A DNA stretch of 58,698 bases from Myxococcales bacterium (GTDB lineage Bacteria > Myxococcota_A > Polyangia > Polyangiales > Polyangiaceae), in NCBI GenBank assembly GCA_903642325.1, contig CAHJWM010000035.1, positions 1-58,698 on the forward strand. Reading direction: 5' to 3'. The notes under the pieces were generated by a model. It was not told the origin of the DNA and did no database searches. It saw only the letters and a list, made by a program, of their open reading frames with translations. Position 1 is the first letter of the stretch; each line of letters starts with the position of its first letter. Below, piece after piece: positions 39,453-49,386 of the stretch. A program made the translations under genes and the position numbers.

Positions 39453-40726
39453 GCGGCGCACAATACCGCCATATTGAGCAACCAGAACTCCACGCCACCG
39501 GTTGCATTGAAGAGCGGAAAGTTGAAGCAAATCGCCAGGGCGCCAACGTTGTATGCGACAATCACCGATCCCCAAAGGCTCAGTGACGCCTCGCCGCCGC
39601 CAACGCGACCAAGCGAAACCTTTAGGCACCCCCAGCTAGCCATCAGGATCGCCGCGACGTAGAGCACGATCATTCCGACGCCGCCGTCGAAGAGCCATGC
39701 GGTCCACTGGATCTCAACCCATAGAGAATTCGCAGTGCTCCCGAAGTAGGAGTAAACCATTCCCCAGCGACCCAGACCGGCGCCGAGCGGATATTGCGGC
39801 AGGTACTGATACAAAGTGGTTTCGAGAAAACGGCCACGGTTAGCATAGTAGACCGTACCGGGAGTTGCCTCGACAAGCGTGGACAGTCGGTCCGTCATCG
39901 CCTTGCCGCCGATGCTGAGGGCCAGAACAAACGCGGCCGGAATGATCGCGCCAACGGCGCCAAGCAGGCCGACGAGCCGCGAGATTCGCCCCGTGAGCAG
40001 CAACAGCCCGAGCAGCGTGATAGTGCACACCCCCGCCATCACCAGAACTGACCGCACTTGGCATAGGTACATGCACATTAGGCCTGCCATCATGCTTCCT
40101 GCCGCAACGAGCCGCGTTCCTCTGAATGGAGGCCTCGCTGACAACAACATGCCAGTGCCCAAAAGCACCGCGTATAGGCCAGCAAAAGCGGCGCCGCCCG
40201 GAGTGTCCGTGAGGCCCATCGGGCGGAACACGCGCATGCCGGAAGCGAGCTGGATCTCGAAGGCAGCAAGGTGGTTGCGGCTGTTCGCGGCCAACACGGC
40301 CGAAAGTGGCGGTTGGAACTGACCCGGAAAGTAGGCTTGTAGCACTCCGAGGACTGCGCTTACGGTATAAAATAGCCAAAGCGTCGTTACCAGCGATTGC
40401 AAGTTGGCAGTGCTCGTCCCGGTCCTCGGCACCCAGAAGATTGGAGCGAGCACGGCAAGGTTGAGCATGATGCTCGCCAGCGCCGCCAGTGGACCGCTGC
40501 TCTCGGGATGCAAAAATTCGAAGGCAAGCACTCCTACGATACAAAGCGCGCACGTTCTGAGCGGCGTGCGCTGAGCACGTGCACTCGGAATAAGCACCAA
40601 AAAACTCAGGCTTACTCCGAACGCGGCTATGCGAAGGACGAGGCGAATGCTGGACAGGCCCGGCACCAACAGCAATAACTGACAGCCCAGGTGAAACAAC
40701 GCGAATCTGACGAGCCAGGGACGCAT
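39410..40726 (-). CDS. O-antigen ligase/Wzy-like membrane protein (second)
   Basis: From ATG 40726 (GGGGGGAAAG directly upstream) the product has 438 residues and about eleven membrane segments. The central part includes LMCMYLCQVRSVLVMAG and a periplasmic loop (ATPGTVYYANRGRFLETTLY) before GAGLGRWGMVYSY, in the order expected for Wzy/WaaL proteins. One of the two such proteins in this locus is presumably the polymerase; which cannot be decided by eye. It is a single-gene unit, convergent with the GT4 at 38322 and divergent from the GT2 at 40950. Confidence 0.82.
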   Translation of the reverse strand: MRPWLVRFALFHLGCQLLLLVPGLSSIRLVLRIAAFGVSLSFLVLIPSARAQRTPLRTCALCIVGVLAFEFLHPESSGPLAALASIMLNLAVLAPIFWVPRTGTSTANLQSLVTTLWLFYTVSAVLGVLQAYFPGQFQPPLSAVLAANSRNHLAAFEIQLASGMRVFRPMGLTDTPGGAAFAGLYAVLLGTGMLLSARPPFRGTRLVAAGSMMAGLMCMYLCQVRSVLVMAGVCTITLLGLLLLTGRISRLVGLLGAVGAIIPAAFVLALSIGGKAMTDRLSTLVEATPGTVYYANRGRFLETTLYQYLPQYPLGAGLGRWGMVYSYFGSTANSLWVEIQWTAWLFDGGVGMIVLYVAAILMASWGCLKVSLGRVGGGEASLSLWGSVIVAYNVGALAICFNFPLFNATGGVEFWLLNMAVLCAAQNVEREPARSTLA

Positions 40727-40949
40727 CTTTCCCCCCGGCTTGGCTTCGATGTTGCGTGCCTCTAGTGAAACGCTACTGTGGGCTGCTCCAACCACGGTGG
40801 TCTAGCTACTCCTGAACCGGCCACCGAACAAGGCACCATCGCTGCGGTCTTTCGATCATGTCCGCAGCCGGTTTTTTGCCCCCCCGTTGATGGCCAAACT
40901 CTTCCGCGGGCCAAACCTGAGAAAAAGCCCGAATGCCAACTTGGAGTTC

Positions 40950-41924
40950 ATGACACCCACCGTTACCGTTTGTATCCCGACCTTCCGGCGCCTGAATTAC
41001 CTCAAAGAAGCAGTCGCAGCGGCTCTCGCGCAGACGCTCCGCGAGGTCGAGGTCCTGATCAGCGACGACGGCACCTCCGAAGAGCTGAGGCGTTGGTCTG
41101 AGGCGGCAGCCCAAGCGGACTCGCGCGTGCGCTACCGCCGAAACGAGACGAATTTGGGTCTGGGCGGCAATTGTAACGAGTGTGTGTCAGCTGCGCGCGG
41201 GCAATGGCTAGTGATCCAAGGCGACGACGATCGATTGTTGCCGTCTTTCTGCGAGCAGTTGTTGCGGGTAGCAGCCAGCGATTCAGTCGTACTGTTTTCA
41301 AATCATTACGTGATCGACGAACACGGCAACCGGCTCGAAAAAGAGTCGGTAGAGTGGACGGTGCGCTACGGCAGAAACATCTTGCCTCGAGGCAGGGTCG
41401 AACACACCGCTCGCTGTGTTTGGAGCAACGCGGTGCCAATGACCTCTGCGTTGGTTCGCGCGGACGCGATTAAACGGCTAGGCATCAAGACCGACGTCAA
41501 TACGCCGGAGATCGAGCTTTTTGCTCGGCTCGCAAGCGAGGGCGCGCGATTCGATCACGAGCCCGCTTATCTGGCTGAGTTTCGTACGCACGCCGGATCT
41601 TCGACGAGTAGCGGTCTCTTCTCCGAACGGCTGGTAAAGTATCTCGAGCCGATCGCCGTGCCGGCGGCGGCCGAAGACGCGAAGCGGGCATTCATGGCAC
41701 CTCTCACGCGGAGTGCGGTCGATCGATTGCTTCGAGCCGGTGATCAGAAACAGGCCCTTCAAGTGATGCGATCCCCCTATTACCCACACACTCTTACGGA
41801 CCCGACGTTGATCGCTCAGGCGCTTGCCGTCCGCGCGCCTCTCCAATTGGGCGCTCGTGCCTATAGGCTCGCCCGCCGGATTCATGAGGTTCGGAGCAGG
41901 TGGGTCAACCGTCACTCGTCATGA
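40950..41924 (+). CDS. GT2-family glycosyltransferase (GT-A fold)
   Basis: About 324 residues beginning MTPTVTVCIPTFRRLNYLKEA, with VLISDDGTSEE and the D-x-D-type IQGDDDRLLPSF. The later part (EFRTHAGSSTS) is like GT2 enzymes acting on amino or deoxy sugars. I take ATG 40950, preceded by TTGGAG, because the 21 codons before it in the open frame are not conserved-looking. First of four glycosyltransferase genes in a row on the plus strand; a 271-base gap with no recognisable content follows. Confidence 0.88.
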   Translation: MTPTVTVCIPTFRRLNYLKEAVAAALAQTLREVEVLISDDGTSEELRRWSEAAAQADSRVRYRRNETNLGLGGNCNECVSAARGQWLVIQGDDDRLLPSFCEQLLRVAASDSVVLFSNHYVIDEHGNRLEKESVEWTVRYGRNILPRGRVEHTARCVWSNAVPMTSALVRADAIKRLGIKTDVNTPEIELFARLASEGARFDHEPAYLAEFRTHAGSSTSSGLFSERLVKYLEPIAVPAAAEDAKRAFMAPLTRSAVDRLLRAGDQKQALQVMRSPYYPHTLTDPTLIAQALAVRAPLQLGARAYRLARRIHEVRSRWVNRHSS

Positions 41925-42195
41925 AGCGCGCGCAACCCAACATCAGAGCGCGGCGACGTTTTGCTTAGCCATCGCGCGCCTCCGTGAGCTTTTCAACGCT
42001 TTCGGCAGCCTTTTCGACGGGCCCTGGGGGCGCTCGCCGAGCGCGGTGTCACCGTAGTAAACCAGGCCGGACGAACGCGCGCCCGAGCCACAGCGTCGAA
42101 GGGCCAAGTATTCAGTGCCCCTTTCCCCGCTCGGCCAGGCATCGCATTGAACGCGGCCGCTCGTATCGGACCAGTGTTCGTGGCAAGGTCACATC

Positions 42196-43419
42196 GTGCG
42201 CATCGCAGTCGTGGCCGCCAATCAAAGTACGGTCGGAGGAGTAGAGACCTACCTTGACTGGCTGCTAGCGGCGCTCGTGAAGCGCGGCCATCAAGTAGCA
42301 TTTGCCTTCGAACACGCTTCGAGCGGAGCCGAGCGCGCCGTCGCTTTCGGCGTCGAGCCGCTCGTTCGTTGGAATCTGAAAACAATGCCTCATGACACCT
42401 TTCTTCAGCAACTAACGAGCTTTCGAGCTGACGTTGTCTTCCTGCACGCTTTGGAAGACGAAGCCCTTGACTTAGAGCTAACGCGGCGCTTCCGGACAGT
42501 GCTATTCGCTCACGCTTTCTATGCGGCGTGCGCCACAGGAAGGCGCGTCCGCCGCATCCCCTCGCGCCAGGTATGTCCGCGCCGCTTTGGACCCGCTTGC
42601 GTGCCTATCAACTACCTGCGGGGTTGCGGCTATCGGAACCCAGTGCCGCTCTTACAGCTTTATTCGAAGCAGCGCGCGAGGTCGCAGGTACTGCGGGGGA
42701 TAGCGGCACTGGTGGTAGCGAGCGAATATATGCGAGCCGTTTACGTCCAGCACGGCGTCCCTGAGAGCGATATACACGTGATTCCGCCACCTGCAGCGTT
42801 TGCTCCGGATGAGGATCCGCCCGTCGCTCTTAAGCCGCGTAACCGGGTACTCTTTCTGGGACGCCTCACTTCGAACAAAGGCGCGGTTCGAGCGATACAA
42901 GCCGCGGCACTTTGCCAACGATCACTGCGGCGGCCCTTGCAGCTAACGATAGCAGGTGATGGCCCCGACTTTGCCCGATGCAAGGAGCTAGCCACCAAGC
43001 TCGCTGTCACGACCGAATTCTGCGGCTGGGTGAATTCAGAACAACGCATCGAGCTCCTCCGCAGCGCGGATGTTTTGATTGTTCCGAGTATGTGGCCGGA
43101 GCCGTTTGGGATAGTCGGTGTAGAAGCCGCCTCCGTTGGGGTGCCGGCGGTCGCGTACCCGGCGGGGGGAATTGTGGATTGGCTCCGTGCCGGCGAAAGC
43201 GGGGAGCTCGCGGAGGGCACCGGCTTCGGGAAGCGCTCGCTTGCCAAAGCGCTCGCTCGGGTCCTTCAAAACGAGGAGCATTACCGCGTCTTGCAGCTCG
43301 GGGCGTGGCGCATGGCTCTAAAATTCGGGGGCGAACGACATCTGAGCAAGCTTGAAGCGCTGTTTCACGATGTCGGTCAAGCCTCCCCGTTTGCGGAGCC
43401 AGAGATGCGCGTCACCTGA
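42196..43419 (+). CDS. GT4-family glycosyltransferase
   Basis: This 407-residue GT-B enzyme has MRIAVVAANQSTVGGVETYL, then a Cys-rich insertion in the N-domain (CPRRFGPACVPINYLRGCGY, about residues 127-146), which is seen in some GT4 subgroups and may be structural. The C-domain has VLFLGRLTSNKGAVRAIQA and the donor motif PSMWPEPFGIVGVEAASVGVP. It starts with GTG. It is part of a run of plus-strand glycosyltransferases (40.9-45.8 kb) likely to assemble a longer oligosaccharide. Confidence 0.9.
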   Translation: MRIAVVAANQSTVGGVETYLDWLLAALVKRGHQVAFAFEHASSGAERAVAFGVEPLVRWNLKTMPHDTFLQQLTSFRADVVFLHALEDEALDLELTRRFRTVLFAHAFYAACATGRRVRRIPSRQVCPRRFGPACVPINYLRGCGYRNPVPLLQLYSKQRARSQVLRGIAALVVASEYMRAVYVQHGVPESDIHVIPPPAAFAPDEDPPVALKPRNRVLFLGRLTSNKGAVRAIQAAALCQRSLRRPLQLTIAGDGPDFARCKELATKLAVTTEFCGWVNSEQRIELLRSADVLIVPSMWPEPFGIVGVEAASVGVPAVAYPAGGIVDWLRAGESGELAEGTGFGKRSLAKALARVLQNEEHYRVLQLGAWRMALKFGGERHLSKLEALFHDVGQASPFAEPEMRVT

Positions 43420-43508
43420 GTGAATCTTCCTCGATGCCGCCGAGTGCTGTTACAATTGCGCGAGCGTCGTGAATTACAAAGCGCAAGATTGATATTGCAT
43501 CCACGAAG

Positions 43509-44681
43509 ATGACCGCGAAAAAAATCCTCGTCCTCTCCCACGCTGGCGTTCTCGAGGTCAACCGAGCCGTTTTTCAAGAGTTCGCACAACTAAACGCGGA
43601 CGTCAGGATGGTCGTCCCGCGCAATTGGAAAGGAGACCTCATCCGCGGCCTTCGCTTCGAGCGGCGGGAGGGCGACCAACCGTTGCGAGTCATTCCACTT
43701 CCCGTTGTGTTCTCCGGGAAAGGGTCGTTGTTTTTTTATCGCGCGTCGTTGCGCGCCGCGCTCGCGGGCTGGGAGCCCGAATTCGTGTTCTTGGATGAAG
43801 AGCCGTGGAGTTTGGCTGCCCTGCAGACGTGTGTCGAGTTTCCGCGGGCGGAGATCTGGTTCTTCACCAAGGAGAACCTGCGTAAGCACATTCCATGGCC
43901 CTTCTCGGGCCTCGAACAATGGGTGTACCGGCGTGCTGCGGGAGCGTTCGTGGTCTCCGACGAAGTCGAGCACGTACTTCGAGCCAAGGGCTTCCGACGC
44001 GTCATCCAGCAGCTTCACCATTCGTATGATCCCCGGCTATTCCGGGTGCGTTCAGAACACGAAAAGCAGCGTATCCGCGCCGACTTCGCGATCCCTAGCA
44101 GCGCAATCGTAATTGGTTACTTCGGACGGTTGACGGTCGAGAAGGGATTGCTCGACCTCGCGCAGGCGCTTCGGGACGTCGCCGAGCAAGCGGAACTTCC
44201 GCCCTGGTTTTTTTGCTGCGTGGGCAACGGCGAGGCTGAGCGGGACACCAAGCAGGCGCTCTCGGCCCTTCCGCCAGGTCATCACATCATGCTCGGCGCC
44301 ATCAGTCATGATCGTGTGGGCGCTCTGCTGTCAGCCATCGACGTGCTCGTGCTGCCATCGCGCACGACGCCCCGTTGGAAGGAGCAGTTCGGCCGCATCC
44401 TCGTAGAAGCGATGGCCTGCGGCGCGGCGGTGGTGGGCTCGGACTCCGGTGAAATCCCACATTTGATCGCCCGATCTGACGGCGGTTTGATATTTCGGGA
44501 GGGGCGGGCGAGCGATCTCGCTACCTGTTTGGTTCGGTTATTGAAGGAACCGGAGCTGCTAAAAAAATGCCGGACTCAAGGCCACAGATACGTTGAGCAA
44601 ACGCTCACACACGCGACGGTCGCGCGGGACCTCGCTGAAAAATTACGTGTTGGTGCCGCGCTTGAAGCGCTCGAAGCGTAG
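43509..44681 (+). CDS. GT4-family glycosyltransferase
   Basis: The 390-residue protein begins MTAKKILVLSHAGVLEVNRAVF, has VIGYFGRLTVEKGLLDLAQAL and the donor motif PSRTTPRWKEQFGRILVEAMACG (both Glu present). The N-domain motif differs from its neighbours, suggesting a different acceptor. No strong ribosome-binding site precedes ATG 43509. It lies 89 bases after the previous GT and 27 bases before the next. Confidence 0.9.
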   Translation: MTAKKILVLSHAGVLEVNRAVFQEFAQLNADVRMVVPRNWKGDLIRGLRFERREGDQPLRVIPLPVVFSGKGSLFFYRASLRAALAGWEPEFVFLDEEPWSLAALQTCVEFPRAEIWFFTKENLRKHIPWPFSGLEQWVYRRAAGAFVVSDEVEHVLRAKGFRRVIQQLHHSYDPRLFRVRSEHEKQRIRADFAIPSSAIVIGYFGRLTVEKGLLDLAQALRDVAEQAELPPWFFCCVGNGEAERDTKQALSALPPGHHIMLGAISHDRVGALLSAIDVLVLPSRTTPRWKEQFGRILVEAMACGAAVVGSDSGEIPHLIARSDGGLIFREGRASDLATCLVRLLKEPELLKKCRTQGHRYVEQTLTHATVARDLAEKLRVGAALEALEA

Positions 44682-44708
44682 TGGTTACATGGTGAGCGTG
44701 GAGAGTCA

Positions 44709-45788
44709 GTGACTCGGATTGCCGTCATTGCCGACCTAATAGAGGAAAAGTGGCCGAGCATGGATCTCGCCGCCGAGCAGCTCGCTACGCACCTCTCGAG
44801 ACTCGACGGCGTCGAGAGCGTGCTCATTCGGCCACCGCTGCGAGTCACCCGACACGGACGCCCAGCGAGCACCGTACAACGCGCGCTCGGCCGCTTCGTG
44901 CAGCTTCCAATTGAGCTTTCTGCAAAGAGCGTCCGAGCTGACTATTTTCACGTCGCTGACCACAGCTATGGGCATTTGGCACTTCTGTTCCCTCGGGACC
45001 GCGTCGGGGTGTACTGCCACGACATCGACGCGTATCGCGCGCTCTTGCCCGGATCGGGTGCGTCGCTGTCACGAGTGATGCTGTCGCGCCTTTTGCTCCG
45101 GGGGTTACGGCATGCACGGGTTGTTTTTCACAGTACGGCCACCGTGCGCGAAGAGATCCTGCAACATCGCCTCGTGCCCGAGTCACGGCTAGTGCAAGCT
45201 CCTTTGGGCATTGCCACAGAATTTATCGGCCTTTCCGTTGAACGCGCGACGAATCCGCCATACTTGCTGCACGTTGGCACATGCATTCCGCGCAAGAATA
45301 TCGAGCTACTACTCGAGGTATTTGCACACGTCCGCCGGCGCTTTCCGCGGCTACAGCTGGTGCAGATAGGCGGCCAATGGACCGACACGCAGCGTGATTA
45401 CGTCAAAGCGCGCGGGCTGGCTCCTCACATACATCAGAAAAGAGGCATCTCGCGCGACGAGCTGGCGAGCTTATACGCGGGGGCTTCGGCGATGATCCTG
45501 CCTAGCCTAGCGGAGGGCTTTGGCGTTCCGGTGATCGAGGCGCTTGCGTGCGGAGCACCCGTCATCGCCAGCGACATTCCCGTGTTCCGCGAGGTCGGTT
45601 TCGAAGGGGTACAATTCTGTTCACTAAATGACGTAGGTGAATGGACTCGAGCTATCGAAAGCCTTCTCGCGACGGGTGCACGCCCGAGCAACGAAACCCG
45701 CGCCCGGATCCGCGCCCGCTACAGTTGGGACTGGCAAGCTCAGACGATTCGTGATGCATATCTGAAAGCGAAGCGGGCAAGAGAATGA
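44709..45788 (+). CDS. GT4-family glycosyltransferase
   Basis: The 359-residue protein has a short GT-B N-domain (MTRIAVIADLIEEKWPSMDL), CHDIDAYRAL, LLHVGTCIPRKNIELLLEVF and the strong donor site PSLAEGFGVPVIEALACGAPV, closest to the WbaZ/mannosyltransferase style of GT4. It starts at GTG 44709. Last of the four-gene plus-strand glycosyltransferase run; a convergent FkbM gene follows after 53 bases. Confidence 0.9.
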   Translation: MTRIAVIADLIEEKWPSMDLAAEQLATHLSRLDGVESVLIRPPLRVTRHGRPASTVQRALGRFVQLPIELSAKSVRADYFHVADHSYGHLALLFPRDRVGVYCHDIDAYRALLPGSGASLSRVMLSRLLLRGLRHARVVFHSTATVREEILQHRLVPESRLVQAPLGIATEFIGLSVERATNPPYLLHVGTCIPRKNIELLLEVFAHVRRRFPRLQLVQIGGQWTDTQRDYVKARGLAPHIHQKRGISRDELASLYAGASAMILPSLAEGFGVPVIEALACGAPVIASDIPVFREVGFEGVQFCSLNDVGEWTRAIESLLATGARPSNETRARIRARYSWDWQAQTIRDAYLKAKRARE

Positions 45789-45841
45789 ATGAAACCGATT
45801 GATGGGCGTCACGTGGGCGCACCGCTTCGAAAGTAACGCGA

Positions 45842-46618
45842 CTACAGGTCAGTTCGCTCCGCTAGCGTTGCTTCAAGCTCTGGGCTGATGAAGATGGCGT
45901 CGCCTCCTCCGACGACGGCGTTTCTACGGAAATAAGCCATGTTGTACAATCCGTACAGGCGGTAGCCCCGAGCCTCGAGGTGACTGAATAGGTCGTAATA
46001 ACGGGCCGCCCCTGCGTACGTCTCGGCATAATTGACCTCTGTGTAAATGAGGTCGATTGCACGCCTGCGAAGGAGTTCCTCCGCACCGGCCATGACAAGC
46101 AACTCCCCGCCCTGCACGTCCAACTTGAGGAGGTCGATCTTGTCGATCTTTTGCTCCGCGGCAAATGCGTCGGCTGTGGTGCACTGAACGGTCATCGACC
46201 CCGTGGGCACCACCCATTCCGTCGGCAGGTGCTTCGTAATCTCTGGCGCGTTTGGCAAAAGAGAATTTGTCGCGCCGTCGCGATTTGAATGAAAGGTTCG
46301 TGGCCCGACCTGCTCCGCGAGTGCCAAGTTGATGGGCTTGATGCGAGGGGTCTGACTCACCGCACGCTGCACGTTGGCAAAACTCTGAGGAAAAGGCTCG
46401 AAACTGTAGACCGTCGCTTGCGGAAACCGAGATGCATACTCCAGCGCCGTCCCACCGTCGAAGGCGCCGCCGTCGAAGATGACCTTGACCTCTCGTCCGC
46501 GCAGTAATGCCGTCTGGTCGTAAAACGCGTCGCTATGAAAACTGCCAACGCGACGAAGCTCGTAACCGAAGCGCCGGACCGTCTCGAAGACGAACGCTTT
46601 CAAGCCAGTTTGTTTCAT
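45842..46618 (-). CDS. FkbM-family methyltransferase
   Basis: The 258-residue protein has SAM motif I VIFDGGAFDGGTALEY (46-61), Glu74 (YSFEPFP), and the FkbM signature DLLKLDVQGGELLVM. ATG 46618 follows a strong GGAGGAAG. It lies 21 bases after the glycosyltransferase gene on the same strand, so it likely O-methylates a sugar added by that enzyme or in the same repeat unit. Confidence 0.88.
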   Translation of the reverse strand: MKQTGLKAFVFETVRRFGYELRRVGSFHSDAFYDQTALLRGREVKVIFDGGAFDGGTALEYASRFPQATVYSFEPFPQSFANVQRAVSQTPRIKPINLALAEQVGPRTFHSNRDGATNSLLPNAPEITKHLPTEWVVPTGSMTVQCTTADAFAAEQKIDKIDLLKLDVQGGELLVMAGAEELLRRRAIDLIYTEVNYAETYAGAARYYDLFSHLEARGYRLYGLYNMAYFRRNAVVGGGDAIFISPELEATLAERTDL

Positions 46619-46639
46619 GAATCTTCCTCCAACCGCGAC

Positions 46640-47848
46640 TCACGCGAGATTGTTCAGTAGCTGCCCTATCATCGAACGGTTGCGCTCCGGGTCGAAGTAT
46701 TTCAGACGCGTGCGCTCGGCTGCAGCGTGGAAGCTCTTCTCGATGTCGGGTGCCTTCCAGAAATCGGTCAGCGCATTTGCGCCGCTAAGCGAGCTCATGT
46801 CGGTCCAGGCTCGTGCGAATTCCGGCTCGTCCTTGCAGAGTTCACTGGTCGACGAATTTAGCGGCGCGTGAACGAGAATAGGCCGGGCGCTCAATACGTA
46901 TGTACTCAGCTTGGTTGGGAAGGAAGTCTCTCGCAGTACTCTCTCTGCCTCGGCGAAGGGATAATTGAGATACAGCACCAACGCTTCGCGCGACAATTGG
47001 GCGGCCGCCTCAGCCTCGTCGACGTGGCCGCGCACTACGACTTCGACTTCGGCGTTGACGTCGGCGCGAAGACGAGCACCAAAACTTTGACCGTACACGA
47101 TGACTCGCCCTTTTGCACCGACGCGCAATGCAGCCAACCTTACAGCTTCAGCGAGCAAGGGCAATTGCTGATAACGATAAGTGTTGCCAAGGATGCCGAC
47201 GCTCAACCCGACTGTTTCTCGCTCTAGAGGCAGTTTTTGCTCGACGACGCCGTCGACGGCACGATGAATGATTTCTGAATCGACCCCATACCGTTCGCGG
47301 TAACGCATCTGCATGCCCTTGCCGATGACGTCCACGCTGCGCGCCGCGTGGAGAACCTTTGCGAACTGTCGTTCCGTCCGGCCCACTAACAGGCGAAGTT
47401 TCTTCGACATGGCTGCAACTGCAAAGGCCGGGTCATCGTGAACGGTGACGTGCATCGGCAGGGGGCTATCACGGCAGAGCCGCAAGAACTCGTCGGTGAT
47501 AGGCAGCGCGGACCCGTGAGCGACGATCCAAAGCGCCTTGGCATTCTTCTGGCGCACGATCTCGAGCAGCTCCCTCGCCATGCCCGTGGAAAGAAGCGTG
47601 GAATCCAAAACAGGGGCAAGTCGCATCGGCCAGCCGCGCGCGCCGGTGCTCTTACGCAGCGAAATCACGGGCGGATAGGTACGATCGACATCACGGGGCG
47701 GCGCGGTCGTGACCCAGAGCAGTCGATCGCGGTCGGCGGGCTCGATCAGTGTGCGCAAGATGGCCAGGCCGCCTCCAGCGTGATACGGATGGTACTCCGT
47801 CAAGACGAGGAGCGGCGCGTCAGCCGCAAATGTAGTGAGCCGTTCCAC
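46640..47848 (-). CDS. Glycosyltransferase-like protein (GT-B, divergent GT4)
   Basis: The 402-residue protein begins near MERLTTFAADAPLLVLTEYH with the small loop HPYHAGGGLAILRTL, has MHVTVHDDPAFA, VGLSVGILGNTYRYQQLPLLAEA and VVRGHVDEAEAAAQLSREA, the order of a GT-B enzyme, but the usual donor E-x7-E motif is replaced by PFAEAERVLRETSFPTKLST. A transferase for a modified sugar is likely but unproven. It starts with GTG 47848 and is followed by the FkbM gene. Confidence 0.72.
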   Translation of the reverse strand: MERLTTFAADAPLLVLTEYHPYHAGGGLAILRTLIEPADRDRLLWVTTAPPRDVDRTYPPVISLRKSTGARGWPMRLAPVLDSTLLSTGMARELLEIVRQKNAKALWIVAHGSALPITDEFLRLCRDSPLPMHVTVHDDPAFAVAAMSKKLRLLVGRTERQFAKVLHAARSVDVIGKGMQMRYRERYGVDSEIIHRAVDGVVEQKLPLERETVGLSVGILGNTYRYQQLPLLAEAVRLAALRVGAKGRVIVYGQSFGARLRADVNAEVEVVVRGHVDEAEAAAQLSREALVLYLNYPFAEAERVLRETSFPTKLSTYVLSARPILVHAPLNSSTSELCKDEPEFARAWTDMSSLSGANALTDFWKAPDIEKSFHAAAERTRLKYFDPERNRSMIGQLLNNLA

Positions 47849-47990
47849 GGCTAGCGTCTAGCGCGAGGGGGAGCCGCATACAACAATTCCGCACGATGAA
47901 CGCGCTGTGCAGAAACGCGCCGATTTTGCCAAAGCCATATCCACTTGGTTGCAACGTACCAGTGTGCGGGGGGCGCCCAACTGAAATCAG

Positions 47991-49064
47991 TCACGTCGAA
48001 CCTTGGCGTTCCTGCGTCGCTTCCACGATTTCTCGAATAATCGTCTGAAGATCATATCGAAAGTTCCACGCGGGATAGTCGGCTTTATATCGTCGAACGT
48101 CACTAATCCACCAAACGTGATCGCCAGATCTGTTCTGATCCGATAGGGCGTACTCCAATTTCTTTCCGGACGCGCGTTCGGCTATGTCGATCGCTTCGAG
48201 CATCGAGCAGTTGCTATGTCGAGCCCCGCCCATATTGTATACTGCTCCAACTTGCGGCTTCTGAAAGAAATGCCAAAAGGCATTCACTAGATCATAGGCA
48301 TGAATATTGTCGCGAACCTGCTTACCTTTGTAACCGTGGATCGTGTACTTTTTACCGGTAACCACGCATTTCACAAGGTACGCCAGGAACCCGTGCAGCT
48401 CTGCACCTGAATGGGCCGGCCCTGTCAGGCACCCTCCACGAAATGTGCCGGTCTTTAAGTTAAAGTAGCGTCCGTACTCCTGAGCCATTACGTCAGCGGC
48501 AACCTTGCTTGCGCCGAAAACGCTATGTTTGGATTGATCAATGCTCATGGATTCGTCAATGCCATGCTCGAAGTACGGATGCGCTGAGTCCAGCTCCCAT
48601 CGAGTCGGTAGTTCGACTAGAGGCAGAGCATTGGGCAAATCCCCATAGACCTTGTTCGTAGATGTGAACACGAACACCGCATCCGGGCTGAATTTACGGG
48701 TCGCCTCTAGCATCACGAGAGTTCCGTACGAGTTTACGCTGAAGTCTGTAAGCGGCTCTCTCGCGGCCCAATCATGGCTCGGTTGCGCAGCGGTGTGAAC
48801 GACCAGGGCGATGTTCTTTCCGAATTTCTCGAATAGCTGGAAAACGGCATTCTCGTCGCGTATGTCGATCGCGTGATGGGTAAAGCGCTTTAGTGAGCCC
48901 TTAAGTTGGTGGGTGTTCCACTCGGTCGACCCATCATCACCAAAAAAATACCTGCGAAGATTATTGTCAATGCCAATCACTTCCATGCCTTGTTCGTGGA
49001 CGAACTTTGTAGTTTCGCTTCCGATTAAACCGGAGGAACCAGTGATGAGGGCGATCGACGACAT
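47991..49064 (-). CDS. CDP-paratose/tyvelose 2-epimerase-like SDR
   Basis: The 357-residue extended SDR has [51 protein letters not shown] and [17 protein letters not shown], a set I associate with CDP-paratose 2-epimerase-like enzymes. In the triad position it reads SVFGASK: Phe replaces the usual Tyr while Lys is kept, which I believe is normal for this branch. It is behind a strong AAGGAG. Base composition is low in G+C (29 of 60 in 48001-48060), unlike its neighbours, suggesting recent acquisition. No CDP-glucose pathway genes are visible, so the substrate is open. Confidence 0.85.
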   Translation of the reverse strand: MSSIALITGSSGLIGSETTKFVHEQGMEVIGIDNNLRRYFFGDDGSTEWNTHQLKGSLKRFTHHAIDIRDENAVFQLFEKFGKNIALVVHTAAQPSHDWAAREPLTDFSVNSYGTLVMLEATRKFSPDAVFVFTSTNKVYGDLPNALPLVELPTRWELDSAHPYFEHGIDESMSIDQSKHSVFGASKVAADVMAQEYGRYFNLKTGTFRGGCLTGPAHSGAELHGFLAYLVKCVVTGKKYTIHGYKGKQVRDNIHAYDLVNAFWHFFQKPQVGAVYNMGGARHSNCSMLEAIDIAERASGKKLEYALSDQNRSGDHVWWISDVRRYKADYPAWNFRYDLQTIIREIVEATQERQGST

Positions 49065-49386
49065 AAGGTGCTCTCCTTAAGGGCGCTGCTTCGGCCAAGT
49101 TAGTCGCAAAAGGGTACGAAAAAAACCTCTCGTCCAGATGCCGCCAGCTTTCAACCACTAATGGCCGCCGATGCGGCAATTCTCATGCGCCCAACGAGAC
49201 CGCGTTGTTTTAGGGCCGGTTGTGACTTATTCCGTTGCATTTCGTGTCGATGCTCGCCCGACGGTAGGTTGACGCGCAGCTGCGTCCGACGAATTCTTCA
49301 AGCTTAAAATGACGATCTTGAAATCGGAGCGACCACCCGCGGGCGAGCCGCCTCCAGATCCCATTGCAAAAGGAACGGAGGGGCTA
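49065..49386. other. Divergent intergenic region, 322 bases
   Basis: This region lies between the epimerase (minus) and an acyltransferase (plus). It includes the strong AAGGAG ribosome-binding site of the epimerase (complement, about 49073-49079). The upstream part of the acyltransferase frame (49309-49386) is open but Pro-rich and probably untranslated. No repeat or other gene is evident. Confidence 0.5.

Noticed and set aside
45958-45965. GGCGGTAG, the core of the ops/RfaH element
   Set aside because: It is internal and antisense to the FkbM gene at 45842. An 8-base match is expected about once or twice by chance in this length.
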